In this document: positions 23,722 to 32,837 of the stretch, piece after piece | Numbering within the stretch: position 1 is the first letter of the stretch | How the letters are laid out: every line of letters begins with the position of its first letter | DNA from: Candidatus Cloacimonadota bacterium | Lineage (GTDB): Bacteria; Muiribacteriota; UBA6191 | Direction of reading: 5' to 3' | DNA length: 41,752 nt | Assembly (NCBI GenBank): GCA_002402105.1 | Contig: NVVD01000001.1 | Span: 148,729-190,480 of the forward strand | Notes under the pieces: model-generated | The model's input: the letters and a program-made list of their open reading frames with translations, nothing else | What the model was told of the DNA's origin: nothing | The model's database searches: none | Translations under genes and position numbers: made by a program

Positions 23722-25164
23722 ATGGTTGATTCGATTCAATTTTTACTAAATCAAGAGTTAATATCTATAAATGATGTTAATCCTTCTATGACGGTCTTAC
23801 AATATTTGCGAGAACGACAATCTATTATGGGAACCAAAGAAGGTTGTGCAGAAGGTGATTGCGGAGCTTGTAGTGTAGTTGTTGTTGAGATTGTAAATAA
23901 TAAGCTGAGTTACAAAGCTATCAACTCTTGTATTTTGTTTGTGGGAAGCTTACACGGTAAACAATTAATAACAGTAGAAGGCTTGAAATTTGACAATAAA
24001 CTTCATCCAGTGCAACAGGCAATGGTTGACTTTCATGGTTCTCAATGTGGTTTTTGTACTCCTGGCTTTATTATGACTCTTTTTGCAATGTATCATATGC
24101 AAAAAAGCTTTTCAGTCTCTGAAATTCATAACCATTTAGCAGGCAATTTATGTAGGTGTACTGGATATCGTCCTATTATTGATGCAGCTGCTTCTATAAA
24201 ATTTACTGGTGATCACTTTGAAAATAAAAAAGAAGAAACAATCACTTTATTAAAGTCTATTACTAAGGGTGGGCTTTTAACCTTTCGTTCAGAGTCTACA
24301 ACTTTTTTTATTCCAGATTCTTTAAACTCTTTACTTGAGCTACGACATAAATATCCTGTAGCGAGACTATTAGCAGGTGGTACTGACCTAGGTTTGATGA
24401 TTTCAAAACATTTTCAAGTTTTATCTGAGATAATATTACTTGGTAAGGTATCAGAATTAAAACAAATTGAGGAGACGCAAAGTCATCTTTGTTTTGGTGC
24501 TGCTGTTTCATATAGCGATTTACTTCCTTATTTTCAAAAAAACTTCCCCTCTTTATATAATATGGTACTGCGTTTAGGTTCAGTACAAATCAGAAACTCA
24601 GGAAGCATGGGCGGAAATTTAATGAATGCCTCTCCAATTGGAGATTCTGCTCCGCCATTAATGGTATTAGATGCGACAGTTACTTTAGTGTCTCAAAAAG
24701 GACAAAGAGAAGTTTCATTAAGTGAGTTATTTGTTGATTATCGTAAAACCTCTTTACATGAAGATGAAGTTTTATTAAATATTAAAATTCCAAAAATAGT
24801 TGACCAAGAAAAATTTGAAGTATTTAAAATATCTAAAAGATTTGATCAAGATATTTCAACCTGTTGTGGTGCTTTTTTTATTAAAATTGAAAATGACTTA
24901 GTAAAGAGTATTAGAATAGCTTTTGGCGGAATGGCAGCAACTCCTATTCGAGCAAAAAATACAGAAAACTTTTTATTAGGGAAACTGTGGAATGAAGAAA
25001 TTGTCGAGCAAGCAGAAAAAATCTTACAAGATGAGTTTACTCCTTTAAGTGATTTTCGTGGAAGCTCTTGGTATCGAACAAAAATTTCATCAAATTTATT
25101 GAAAAAGTTTTATTTAGTGTCTTCTAAGCAAATAGATCAAACAGGAGTAGTTCATTATGAATGA
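23722..25164 (+). CDS. xdhA: Xanthine dehydrogenase small subunit (2Fe-2S + FAD), XdhA
   Basis: This is the electron-transfer subunit of a molybdenum hydroxylase. Order: a plant-type 2Fe-2S ferredoxin domain with Cys42, Cys47, Cys50 in 'GCAEGDCGACSV'; an all-helical second 2Fe-2S domain with 'SQCGFCTPGFIM' and 'GNLCRCTGYRPI'; a FAD domain with 'LLAGGTDLGLMIS' and 'GSVQIRNSGSMGGNLMNASP'; and a C-terminal CO-dehydrogenase-flavoprotein-like domain. At 480 residues it is the fused FeS/FAD type. A good Shine-Dalgarno (AAGGGAGCTA) precedes the ATG. Its last eight bases overlap xdhB. Hypoxanthine/xanthine as substrate is the usual inference; related enzymes use other aldehydes or heterocycles. Confidence 0.95.
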   Translation: MVDSIQFLLNQELISINDVNPSMTVLQYLRERQSIMGTKEGCAEGDCGACSVVVVEIVNNKLSYKAINSCILFVGSLHGKQLITVEGLKFDNKLHPVQQAMVDFHGSQCGFCTPGFIMTLFAMYHMQKSFSVSEIHNHLAGNLCRCTGYRPIIDAAASIKFTGDHFENKKEETITLLKSITKGGLLTFRSESTTFFIPDSLNSLLELRHKYPVARLLAGGTDLGLMISKHFQVLSEIILLGKVSELKQIEETQSHLCFGAAVSYSDLLPYFQKNFPSLYNMVLRLGSVQIRNSGSMGGNLMNASPIGDSAPPLMVLDATVTLVSQKGQREVSLSELFVDYRKTSLHEDEVLLNIKIPKIVDQEKFEVFKISKRFDQDISTCCGAFFIKIENDLVKSIRIAFGGMAATPIRAKNTENFLLGKLWNEEIVEQAEKILQDEFTPLSDFRGSSWYRTKISSNLLKKFYLVSSKQIDQTGVVHYE

Positions 25165-27451
25165 TAAAGATATTTCAGGAGTTGGAGCTTTTGTTGTTCA
25201 TGATAGTGCTCATAAGCACGTAACAGGCGAAGCAGTTTATATTGATGATTTGCCTGAGCTTCCTAATGCATTGCATACGTGGATTGTAACTAGTATTTAT
25301 GCTCATGCTAAGATTAAAAGTATTTGTATAAAAGATGCCTTAAATTTAGAGGGTGTTGAGGCTGTATTAAGTGCAAAAGATATTTTAGGGACAAATGATG
25401 TTGGGCCTATTTTTCCTGATGAACCAGTATTGGCTGAAGATGTAGTCGAGTATATTGGACAACCAGTTGTTATTATTGCAGCAAAAACTCGTGATATTGC
25501 AAGAGAGGCTAGTCATTTAGTCAAAATTGACTATGAAGAGCTAGAGGCTATCCTTGAAATTAGAGATGCATTAGAAAAAAAACACTTTGTTGCATCTCCT
25601 CATAGTTTAAAAATTGGTGACTCAAAAAAAGCCCTAGAAAGCTCAAAGCACCGCCTTCAAGGTGAAATTGATTTAGGAGGACAAGATCATTTTTACTTAG
25701 AGGGGCAAATTTGTATTGCTCATCCTTTAGAAGATGATGATTTAAAAATATATAGTTCAACGCAACATCCAGCAGAAGTTCAAAAAATGGTTGCAAGATT
25801 TTTGAATTTAGCTAAACATTCGGTGTCTGTTGAAGTTAGGCGTATGGGTGGTGGTTTTGGAGGAAAAGAAACTCAACCAGCAAACATCGCTTGTATGGCA
25901 GCACTTTTAGCAAATAAAACTAAAAGATCAGTAAAATTAAGATTAGCTCGTGATGAAGATATGATTATTACGGGTAAAAGGCATGATTTTTATTTTAAAT
26001 ACGATGTAGGTTTTAACGATGACGGAGAAATCACTGGAATCGAAATTGATTTGGCATCAAAATGTGGTCATGTGGCTGACTTGTCCACCTCTATATTAGA
26101 TAGAGCATTATTTTTTGCTGATAGTGTTTATTATTTAAAAGATGCAACTTTAAATGGTTTTCCATGTAAAACTAATACTGTTTCAAATACAGCATTTAGA
26201 GGTTTTGGTGGACCACAAGGTGCTTTTATCATTGAAGAGATCGTTGATGCTATCTCAAATAAGCTTAACCTATGCTCTCATGGAGTAAGAAAAGTAAATT
26301 ATTATGGTACAGAAGACCGAAATATAACTCCTTATCATCAAACAATTGAAGATAATATTATTCATGAAATCACAGAGCAACTAGAAAAAAGCTCTGATTT
26401 TCAAAATCGTTTAAAAGCGACTAGAGAGTTTAATAAAATTAATAAGTATTATAAAAAAGGTATATCTTTTATTCCAAGTAAATTTGGAGTTTCATTTACT
26501 ACTGCTTTTTTAAATCAAGCAGGTGCTTTGATTCATATTTATGGAGATGGTTCTATTCATCTAAATCATGGTGGAACAGAAATGGGGCAAGGTCTATTTA
26601 CAAAAGTTGCCCAAATTGTTGCTTCTGAGTTTCAAGTTGATTTATCTCGAATAAAAATTACTGCTACAACTACAGAAAAGGTGCCAAATACTTCTGCAAC
26701 TGCGGCTTCTTCTGGTACTGATTTAAACGGGATGGCGGCTCAAAATGCAGCTCAAAAATTAAAAAAGAGATTAATTAAGTTTGCTTCTGAAAAATATGAA
26801 GTAGATCAATCAGTAGTTAATTTTAAAAATAATATGGTTTATGCAGGTGATAATGAGATAAGCTTTAATCAATTAGTTTGTGATGCTTATCATAATAGAG
26901 TTTCTTTATCAGCGACAGGTTTTTATAAAACTCCTAAAATTTTTTATAATAGAGAGACTTCTCAAGGAAAACCATTTTTTTATTATACTTATGGGGCTTG
27001 TGTAGCAGAGGTATTATTAGATACTTTAACAGGAGAGTCAAAAGTAGTAAGAGCTGATATTTTACATGATGTTGGTGCTTCTTTGAGTCCAAACATTGAT
27101 ATGGGTCAAATTGAAGGTGGTTTTGTACAAGGCATGGGATGGCTTACTAACGAAGAGCTAAAATGGGATGATAAAGGTAGCTTAAAAACTCATGCTCCTT
27201 CAACTTATAAGATTCCTGTTAGTCGTGATATTCCTGATGTGTTTAATGTTGAAATTTTAAAAAATGTAAAATGTAAAGAAGAAACAATCTACTCCTCAAA
27301 AGCTGTTGGAGAACCTCCTTTTTTACACGGAATTGCAGTTTGGCATGCTATTAAAGATGCAATAAAGTCTTATGGAGATTATAAAAAGATAGTAAAGTTA
27401 AATGCTCCAGCAACACCAGAAGAGATTTTAAAATCTTTAAACTCTATGTAG
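25157..27451 (+). CDS. xdhB: Xanthine dehydrogenase molybdenum-binding subunit, XdhB
   Basis: This is the catalytic subunit carrying molybdopterin. It has the N-terminal ferredoxin-like a/b-hammerhead ('HVTGEAVYIDDLPELPNALH') and the Mo-cofactor domains with 'EVRRMGGGFGGKETQPANIA', 'NTAFRGFGGPQGAFIIEEIV', 'NHGGTEMGQGLFTKVAQIVA' and, near the C-terminus, 'KAVGEPPFLHGIAVWHAI', whose Glu is the conserved active-site base. The length (764) is standard. Lack of twin-arginine signal indicates a cytoplasmic enzyme. It lies between xdhA (overlap) and xdhC (four bases), the typical operon order. Needs molybdenum cofactor, whose penultimate enzyme Mog is encoded at 2.5-3.0 kb. Confidence 0.96.
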   Translation: MNDKDISGVGAFVVHDSAHKHVTGEAVYIDDLPELPNALHTWIVTSIYAHAKIKSICIKDALNLEGVEAVLSAKDILGTNDVGPIFPDEPVLAEDVVEYIGQPVVIIAAKTRDIAREASHLVKIDYEELEAILEIRDALEKKHFVASPHSLKIGDSKKALESSKHRLQGEIDLGGQDHFYLEGQICIAHPLEDDDLKIYSSTQHPAEVQKMVARFLNLAKHSVSVEVRRMGGGFGGKETQPANIACMAALLANKTKRSVKLRLARDEDMIITGKRHDFYFKYDVGFNDDGEITGIEIDLASKCGHVADLSTSILDRALFFADSVYYLKDATLNGFPCKTNTVSNTAFRGFGGPQGAFIIEEIVDAISNKLNLCSHGVRKVNYYGTEDRNITPYHQTIEDNIIHEITEQLEKSSDFQNRLKATREFNKINKYYKKGISFIPSKFGVSFTTAFLNQAGALIHIYGDGSIHLNHGGTEMGQGLFTKVAQIVASEFQVDLSRIKITATTTEKVPNTSATAASSGTDLNGMAAQNAAQKLKKRLIKFASEKYEVDQSVVNFKNNMVYAGDNEISFNQLVCDAYHNRVSLSATGFYKTPKIFYNRETSQGKPFFYYTYGACVAEVLLDTLTGESKVVRADILHDVGASLSPNIDMGQIEGGFVQGMGWLTNEELKWDDKGSLKTHAPSTYKIPVSRDIPDVFNVEILKNVKCKEETIYSSKAVGEPPFLHGIAVWHAIKDAIKSYGDYKKIVKLNAPATPEEILKSLNSM

Positions 27452-27455
27452 ATTT

Positions 27456-28202
27456 ATGTATTTAAGACTTCATCAATTAAATGAAGAGAAAGTTTCTCAT
27501 GTATTGCTTACTATTGTAAAAGTTACAGGCTCTTCACCACGAAATATAGCTTCAAAAATGATTGTTTTGAAAGATTCAATCATTGGAAGCATTGGTGGTG
27601 GTCATTTAGAGTATAAAGCAATGAAAATTTCAAGAGAGGCTCTTTTGTCTAAGGATAGTAAATGCTTTTTGAGGGATTTTACTTTGGGTGCAAAGTTAGG
27701 GCAATGTTGTGGTGGTAAGGTTGAAATAATGTTTGAGCCATTTATATCGAGTCATTCAGCTTTAATTATTTTTGGAGCTGGTCACATAGGTAAAGAGTTA
27801 GTCTTTTTAATGAAAGACTTACAAAATAAAATATATTGGGTTGACTCTCGTGAAAACCAGTTTCCACAAGATAGTTTGTCAAATGTAGAAATGATTTTAT
27901 CAGATGGCCCCGAAACTGAAATTGATAATTTACCAAGTGATTCTAAAATTTTAATTTTAACTCATAATCATGCTTTAGATTTTGAGATTTTAAAGAGATG
28001 TTTACGAGCAAAATGCTCTTATATTGGCTTAATTGGGTCAAATACCAAATGGAAAACTTTTAAAAGCCGTTTATTAAATCAAGGTTTTAATGAAAGTGAT
28101 TTAAAAAGAGTTGATTGCCCAGCTGGTTATAAATGTAGTGATAAAAGGCCAAAAGCGGTAGCAATTTCTTTAGCATCAAAATTATTGATGCTTGAAGACT
28201 AA
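27456..28202 (+). CDS. xdhC: Molybdenum-cofactor insertion protein XdhC
   Basis: XdhC binds and sulfurates the molybdenum cofactor and delivers it to apo-XdhB. The N-terminal XdhC/CoxI domain shows 'VTGSSPRNIASKMIV' and the cysteine motif 'GAKLGQCCGGKVEIMFEPF'; the C-terminal Rossmann domain shows 'LIIFGAGHIGKELVFLM' and 'ILTHNHALDFEIL', 'SYIGLIGSNTKWKTF'. The 248-residue length is normal. It starts four bases after xdhB with no separate Shine-Dalgarno, so translation is probably coupled. Confidence 0.93.
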   Translation: MYLRLHQLNEEKVSHVLLTIVKVTGSSPRNIASKMIVLKDSIIGSIGGGHLEYKAMKISREALLSKDSKCFLRDFTLGAKLGQCCGGKVEIMFEPFISSHSALIIFGAGHIGKELVFLMKDLQNKIYWVDSRENQFPQDSLSNVEMILSDGPETEIDNLPSDSKILILTHNHALDFEILKRCLRAKCSYIGLIGSNTKWKTFKSRLLNQGFNESDLKRVDCPAGYKCSDKRPKAVAISLASKLLMLED

Positions 28203-28215
28203 GAAAGAATAAATA

Positions 28216-29469
28216 ATGAAATTGATTAAATTGTTGATGTTTTTAAGTTTGTATTGTAACTCTTTTGCTAATCAGTATTTTTTAGTAGAAATGGATGAAT
28301 CACAAACAGATCACTTAAGAGCATATGGCTTAGCCTATTTTGCTTTAGAGCAATCCTATAAAGTTCAATGGCTTTTAAACTTTAAAGGTGGCAGTTTTTT
28401 AATGCCATATAGTGATACATTGTTATTACAGGCTACATTATATGGGGTATCTGGTATCGTTATTGATGAGTCAGCAAAACAACAAATAGATGTTATTATT
28501 GAAAAAAATAATATGGGTAAGGTACAGCTTGAAAAGGCTCCAAAAATTGCAGTGTATACTCAAAAGTCGACTGATCCTTGGGATGATGCTGTGACTTTAG
28601 TTATGAATTATGCCAAAATTCCTTACGATAAGTTATGGAATAAAGAGGTATTAGCAGGAAAGCTCTTTGAATATGATTGGTTGCATTTACATCACGAAGA
28701 CTTTAGTGGTCAGTATGGTAAATTTTATCGCTCATTTAAAAATGCTCCTTGGTATTTAAAAAAGGTTCAACTATTTAGAAAACTATCAAAAAAAGCAGGT
28801 TATAAAAATGTACAAACTTGGTTTGGAGATGTTTCTAAAATGGTTCAAGAGTATGTTTCAAAGGGTGGTTTTATGTTTGCTATGTGTTCAGCTACAGATA
28901 GTTTAGATGTAGGTTTGTCAGCTTTATCATTAGATATTGTTGACCCTCGTATTGATGGTACCCCAGTTTCTAAAAATATAAATAATAGGCTAGACTTTCG
29001 ACAAACTTTAGCTTTTGAAAACTTTAAGTTAGATTTAGACCCAAACGTTTATGAATTTTCAGATATAGATGTATCTTTATACCAAAATAGATTTCACCCT
29101 GAAAAAGAAGATTTTGAACTATTTGAATTTAGTGCAAAGTTTGATCCTATTCCTGCTATGTTAAATCAAAATCACAGAAATGTAGTTAGAGGTTTTTTAG
29201 GGCAAACTACCTCATTTAGTGGAAAGGTATTAAAAGCATCTGTTATAAAATTAGGCAAAACAATTGATAAAGATGTTTATAAATACATACACGGAAGATT
29301 CGGAAAAGGTACTTTTACTTTTTATGGAGGGCATGACCCAGAAGATTTTTCTCATGCAGTATCTGACCCTCCAACTGATTTAAAGTTACATAAAAACTCT
29401 CCTGGGTATCGTTTAATACTAAACAATATTTTATTTCCTGCAGCAAAACCAAAACCAAGAAAGACTTAA
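28216..29469 (+). CDS. Secreted GATase-like protein (family often labelled 'asparagine synthetase B')
   Basis: This 417-residue protein has a signal peptide (1-18, 'LMFLSLYCNSFA'). Its core reads like a class I amidotransferase/flavodoxin-like fold: 'KIAVYTQKSTDPWDDAVTLV', 'YDWLHLHHEDFSGQYGKFYR', 'GGFMFAMCSATDSLDVGLSA' (Cys-containing elbow), and C-terminal 'FTFYGGHDPEDFSH'. Database entries of this family often carry the name 'asparagine synthetase B', which is unlikely to be right because it is exported and lacks the synthetase domains. The elbow Cys and the His-Asp-Pro near the end could form a hydrolase site. It lies 13 bases after xdhC and one base before a TPR gene, in the same unit. 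Confidence 0.7.
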   Translation: MKLIKLLMFLSLYCNSFANQYFLVEMDESQTDHLRAYGLAYFALEQSYKVQWLLNFKGGSFLMPYSDTLLLQATLYGVSGIVIDESAKQQIDVIIEKNNMGKVQLEKAPKIAVYTQKSTDPWDDAVTLVMNYAKIPYDKLWNKEVLAGKLFEYDWLHLHHEDFSGQYGKFYRSFKNAPWYLKKVQLFRKLSKKAGYKNVQTWFGDVSKMVQEYVSKGGFMFAMCSATDSLDVGLSALSLDIVDPRIDGTPVSKNINNRLDFRQTLAFENFKLDLDPNVYEFSDIDVSLYQNRFHPEKEDFELFEFSAKFDPIPAMLNQNHRNVVRGFLGQTTSFSGKVLKASVIKLGKTIDKDVYKYIHGRFGKGTFTFYGGHDPEDFSHAVSDPPTDLKLHKNSPGYRLILNNILFPAAKPKPRKT

Positions 29470-29470
29470 A

Positions 29471-30859
29471 ATGGACATAAAACTATTATTTCATGAAGGT
29501 TTAGATTTATATAAAAAAGAGCTTTATCAAGAGGCTATAAAAAGATGGACTGTTGTCGAATCATTAGATGAAAACTATCCTAATATAAAAATGTATATTA
29601 ACGTTGCAGAAAGACAAGAGTTAAATACTCTGAGTTTTTTAGATAATATGGACCCTGGCGAAAACTCTGAGGTTAGTCTGGTAAACACCGTAAATCAGAT
29701 TCGCTTAGATTTTCAGTCTTTATTGCAAAGAGATAAAAAAGAAGAAGCGATTCATTTATTGGAGAGATTATATATTGATAGAGATTGCGATCCTGTTGCT
29801 TTGGTATTTTTAATTCAAGCAAATTTTGAAGTTGATAAAAAAGAGAAAGCGATAGAGATTGCAGATAAGTTGATAAAGGTGAAACCTTATTGGGCAAAAT
29901 CTTTTTTTATACATGGGAATATTTCTTTTCAAATGCAATCATTTATGAAAGCTAAAAAGTCTTATTTGTTTGCGTTAAAACTTAGGCCAAACTCTTTTCA
30001 AATACTAAGTAATCTAGGAAGTTGCTGTACAAGTTTAAATGAAGTAGATGAAGCAAAATCATATTTTCAAAGAGCACTAGATATCAAACCTGATGATCAA
30101 AGAGCTAAAAATATGGTAAATAAACTAGATGATTCTTCTCAAAAACTAGAAGAAGAGATTTTAAAATATTATGAAAAATTAAATAAAGAAAATGATTACC
30201 CAGATATTTTGCTTAAAATAGGAGTTCTTCAAAGAAAACTAGGAAAAATAGAAGAAGCTTATCAAAGTGTTGAAAAATCAATAAAAAAAAATAGCTTATA
30301 TGTTGAAGCTCACTATGAAAAGGGAAAAATTTTATTAATTTTAGAAAAGTACGAAGAAGCTTATGAAGCCTTTTATAAAGTTGTAAAACTACAAGATAAA
30401 AATTTTGTTGGTTTAACAAATATTTTAGAGTTTGTAAAAGTTTCATATTTTGAAGAGGCTGCTCTTGGTTTGGTTAAAATATTGCGTATGGAGCCAGATT
30501 ATGGGTCAGTACATATAAAATTAGCAAAAGAGTATTTTGATTGTGATAATGTAGAGATGGCTTTAGAAGAGTTAAATAAGGGGCTTGGTTTATCTCCTTC
30601 TTATCCAGATGGGTATTATTACTTAGGTCTTTGCCATCAAAAAATGGGGAATATTGATAAAGCAATTGACTATTTAAAAGAAGCATTAGACTTAAATCCA
30701 ATGTATGTAGATGCTAGTCTTACTTTGGCTAATATTTATATGGATTTAAATGAAAAGCGTAGTGCAAGGCGTTTATTGCAAATGATAGAGGTTTCTTTAG
30801 AAGAAGACCATCCGAGTCTTTCTAAAATAGAAGAGTTGTTAGATAGATCAAGAAACTGA
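29471..30859 (+). CDS. TPR-repeat protein
   Basis: This 462-residue soluble protein contains many TPR helix pairs: clear repeats include 'RPNSFQILSNLGSCCTSLNE' with 'AKSYFQRALDIKPDDQRAKN', 'VEAHYEKGKILLILEKYEEA', 'SYPDGYYYLGLCHQKMGNID' with 'AIDYLKEALDLNPMYVDASL'. TPRs mediate protein-protein contact. The start is one base after the stop of the secreted GATase-like gene, so the two are very likely made together. No signal peptide is seen. The stop codon lies in the left edge of the palindrome that probably ends the transcript. Confidence 0.88.
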   Translation: MDIKLLFHEGLDLYKKELYQEAIKRWTVVESLDENYPNIKMYINVAERQELNTLSFLDNMDPGENSEVSLVNTVNQIRLDFQSLLQRDKKEEAIHLLERLYIDRDCDPVALVFLIQANFEVDKKEKAIEIADKLIKVKPYWAKSFFIHGNISFQMQSFMKAKKSYLFALKLRPNSFQILSNLGSCCTSLNEVDEAKSYFQRALDIKPDDQRAKNMVNKLDDSSQKLEEEILKYYEKLNKENDYPDILLKIGVLQRKLGKIEEAYQSVEKSIKKNSLYVEAHYEKGKILLILEKYEEAYEAFYKVVKLQDKNFVGLTNILEFVKVSYFEEAALGLVKILRMEPDYGSVHIKLAKEYFDCDNVEMALEELNKGLGLSPSYPDGYYYLGLCHQKMGNIDKAIDYLKEALDLNPMYVDASLTLANIYMDLNEKRSARRLLQMIEVSLEEDHPSLSKIEELLDRSRN

Positions 30860-30884
30860 TTCTATTTTTTATAAAAAATAGAAT
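30859..30884 (+). terminator. 26-bp perfect palindrome at the end of the xdh unit
   Basis: ATTCTATTTTTT followed by AT and AAAAAATAGAAT makes a 12-pair stem starting at the last base of the TPR gene's stop codon. It is AT-only in the centre and lacks a clean T-run afterwards, but is well placed as a bidirectional transcript end. Confidence 0.6.
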
Positions 30885-31034
30885 ACATTTATTTTAGTTA
30901 TCAGATAATAAATGGCGCTTTAATTGAAATTAGGGTAGTTAAATTCGGGTCTTTATGCTTTCTTTTTCTTTGATTTAAAGGTACAATACACGATATATAC
31001 AAGTGACGTAGGTAGTTTAGAAAAGGACAGTACG

Positions 31035-31442
31035 ATGGAACTAGAAGGACTAATCGAAGAGTTTAGCCAATCAAGATATAATGACTTATCCATTGAAAAA
31101 GGAAGTCAAAGTATTTATCTTAGAAGAGGAGCAACAAAAGTTGTCTCTAATAATGGTGAAAAAAGCTCTAGCTCTAAAAAAGAAGAAACAGTAATACAAA
31201 AAATTAATAGTTCTGCAAATGGTATCTTTTTAAAATCAGATCGAGTTGGTATTTTTTCTTCTTCAGTAAAGGTGGGAGAGCAAATAAAAACTGGTGATAA
31301 AATTGGTTTAATAACAGCTATTAATGTATCTCATGATTTATATGCTAATGACTCAGGAAAAGTAAAATCAGTATTAGTTGAATCAGGTGTTGGAGTTGCT
31401 TACGACATGGAGCTTATAGAATTGGAAAAAAAGAATGTCTAG
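31035..31442 (+). CDS. AccB-like (BCCP-type) domain protein lacking the biotin lysine
   Basis: This 135-residue protein overlaps accC by eight bases in the usual accB-accC position. The C-terminal half has the biotinyl/lipoyl fold: 'VKVGEQIKTGDKIGLI' and 'GKVKSVLVESGVGVAYDMEL' align with the strands before and after the biotin hairpin. The hairpin that normally reads E-A-M-K-M here reads T94-A95-I96-N97-V98, so the biotin-acceptor Lys is Asn97 (codon AAT). The frame is intact, so this is not a frameshift. It therefore should not accept biotin. An active BCCP is expected elsewhere; this one might be a structural or regulatory partner of AccC. The N-terminal 60 residues resemble BCCP N-termini. 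Confidence 0.85.
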   Translation: MELEGLIEEFSQSRYNDLSIEKGSQSIYLRRGATKVVSNNGEKSSSSKKEETVIQKINSSANGIFLKSDRVGIFSSSVKVGEQIKTGDKIGLITAINVSHDLYANDSGKVKSVLVESGVGVAYDMELIELEKKNV

Positions 31443-32793
31443 AAAAATTAATCGACTTTTAATTGCTAATCGTGGAGAAATAGCAGTAAGAATTATCAGA
31501 GCTTGCAAAGAGTTAGATATTGAAACTGTAGCTGTTTATTCAAGTGCAGACAAAGATTCTCTTCATGTAAAACTAGCTGATGAGGCTATTTGTATTGGGC
31601 CACATCAGGTTTCTGAGAGTTATTTAAATGTGCAAAATATAGTGGCAGCAGCAGAAATCTCAGGAGCAGATGCAATTCATCCTGGTTATGGATTTTTATC
31701 TGAAAATGTTGACTTTGTTGATGTATTGAAATCTTGTAAAATATTATTCATAGGGCCAGAGGCAGATTCCATTCGTAGAATGGGTGATAAAGCAGAAGCA
31801 AGAAAACTAATGAAAAAAAATGGTGTTCCTACTGTACCAGGTTCAAAAGATATTATTCAATCAATTAAAGAAGGTATTGAAGTTGCAAGAGAATGTGGCT
31901 TTCCTGTTATGGTTAAAGCAACTGCTGGTGGTGGTGGCAAAGGAATGCGTCTTGTTCACAAAGAAGAGGATTTTGCTGAACTTTTTGAAGTAGCTTCTCA
32001 AGAGGCCTTAGCTGGTTTTGGTAATGGAGACTGTTACATAGAAAAATTTGTAATTGATCCAAGGCATATAGAGGTGCAAATTTTAGGTGATAATTTTGGT
32101 AATGTTATTCATTTAGGTGAGAGAAACTGCTCAATTCAAAGAAGACATCAAAAATTATTAGAAGAAGCTCCTTCTCCTCAAATATCTGATGATCTTAGAG
32201 AGAGAATATGTCAAGCAGGAGTAAATGCTGCAAAAGCGGTTAATTATAAAAATGCTGGCACGATCGAGTTTTTAGTAGATAAAGATGAAAATTTTTATTT
32301 CATGGAAATGAATACTAGATTACAAGTTGAACACCCTGTTACAGAGATGGTCACTGGGGTTGATTTAGTAAAAGAGCAGATTTTAATCACAGAGGGGCAC
32401 AAGCTGTCTTACACTCAAGATCAAATAAAATCTAAGGGTCATGCCATTGAATTTAGAATAAATGCAGAAGATGTAAAAAATGGTTTTTCTCCATGTCCTG
32501 GTAAAATTGAGACTTTAAGGCTTCCTGGTGGACCTGGAGTGCGTATTGATACTATGATTTCTAGTGGTGATGAAATTTTACCATTTTATGATTCAATGAT
32601 TGCAAAGTTGATTGTTTATGACGAAGATAGAGATAAGGCAATTTTAAGAGGGCAAAGGGCTTTACAAGAGTTTGTAATTGATGGAGTTTCTTCAACCATT
32701 GAAGTACACCAGAAAATATTAGCAAATGATACTTTTAAAAGTGGATATTTTTCTACATCTTTTATGGACACAGAAATTAAATTAAACGATTAA
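31435..32793 (+). CDS. accC: Acetyl-CoA carboxylase biotin carboxylase subunit AccC
   Basis: AccC carboxylates biotin on BCCP using ATP and bicarbonate, the first half reaction in malonyl-CoA synthesis. It has 'LLIANRGEIAVRIIRACKEL' at the N-terminus, 'AIHPGYGFLSEN', the glycine-rich ATP lid 'KATAGGGGKGMRLVH', 'HLGERNCSIQRRHQKLLEEA' and the catalytic 'FMEMNTRLQVEHPVTEMVTG'; 'EFRINAEDV' in the C-terminal domain. The 452-residue length is right for the stand-alone subunit. Motifs look intact, so the oddity is in its partner gene only. Follows the AccB-like gene with an eight-base overlap. Confidence 0.97.
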   Translation: MSRKINRLLIANRGEIAVRIIRACKELDIETVAVYSSADKDSLHVKLADEAICIGPHQVSESYLNVQNIVAAAEISGADAIHPGYGFLSENVDFVDVLKSCKILFIGPEADSIRRMGDKAEARKLMKKNGVPTVPGSKDIIQSIKEGIEVARECGFPVMVKATAGGGGKGMRLVHKEEDFAELFEVASQEALAGFGNGDCYIEKFVIDPRHIEVQILGDNFGNVIHLGERNCSIQRRHQKLLEEAPSPQISDDLRERICQAGVNAAKAVNYKNAGTIEFLVDKDENFYFMEMNTRLQVEHPVTEMVTGVDLVKEQILITEGHKLSYTQDQIKSKGHAIEFRINAEDVKNGFSPCPGKIETLRLPGGPGVRIDTMISSGDEILPFYDSMIAKLIVYDEDRDKAILRGQRALQEFVIDGVSSTIEVHQKILANDTFKSGYFSTSFMDTEIKLND

Positions 32794-32837
32794 GATTTAA
32801 TTGTTAATAAATATTTAAAATGGCAAAGGATATTTTG

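Noticed and set aside
30970..30999. TTGATT/TATATA promoter for the AccB-like gene
   Set aside because: Both boxes are weak and the region is AT-rich; it is possible but not supported well enough to list.
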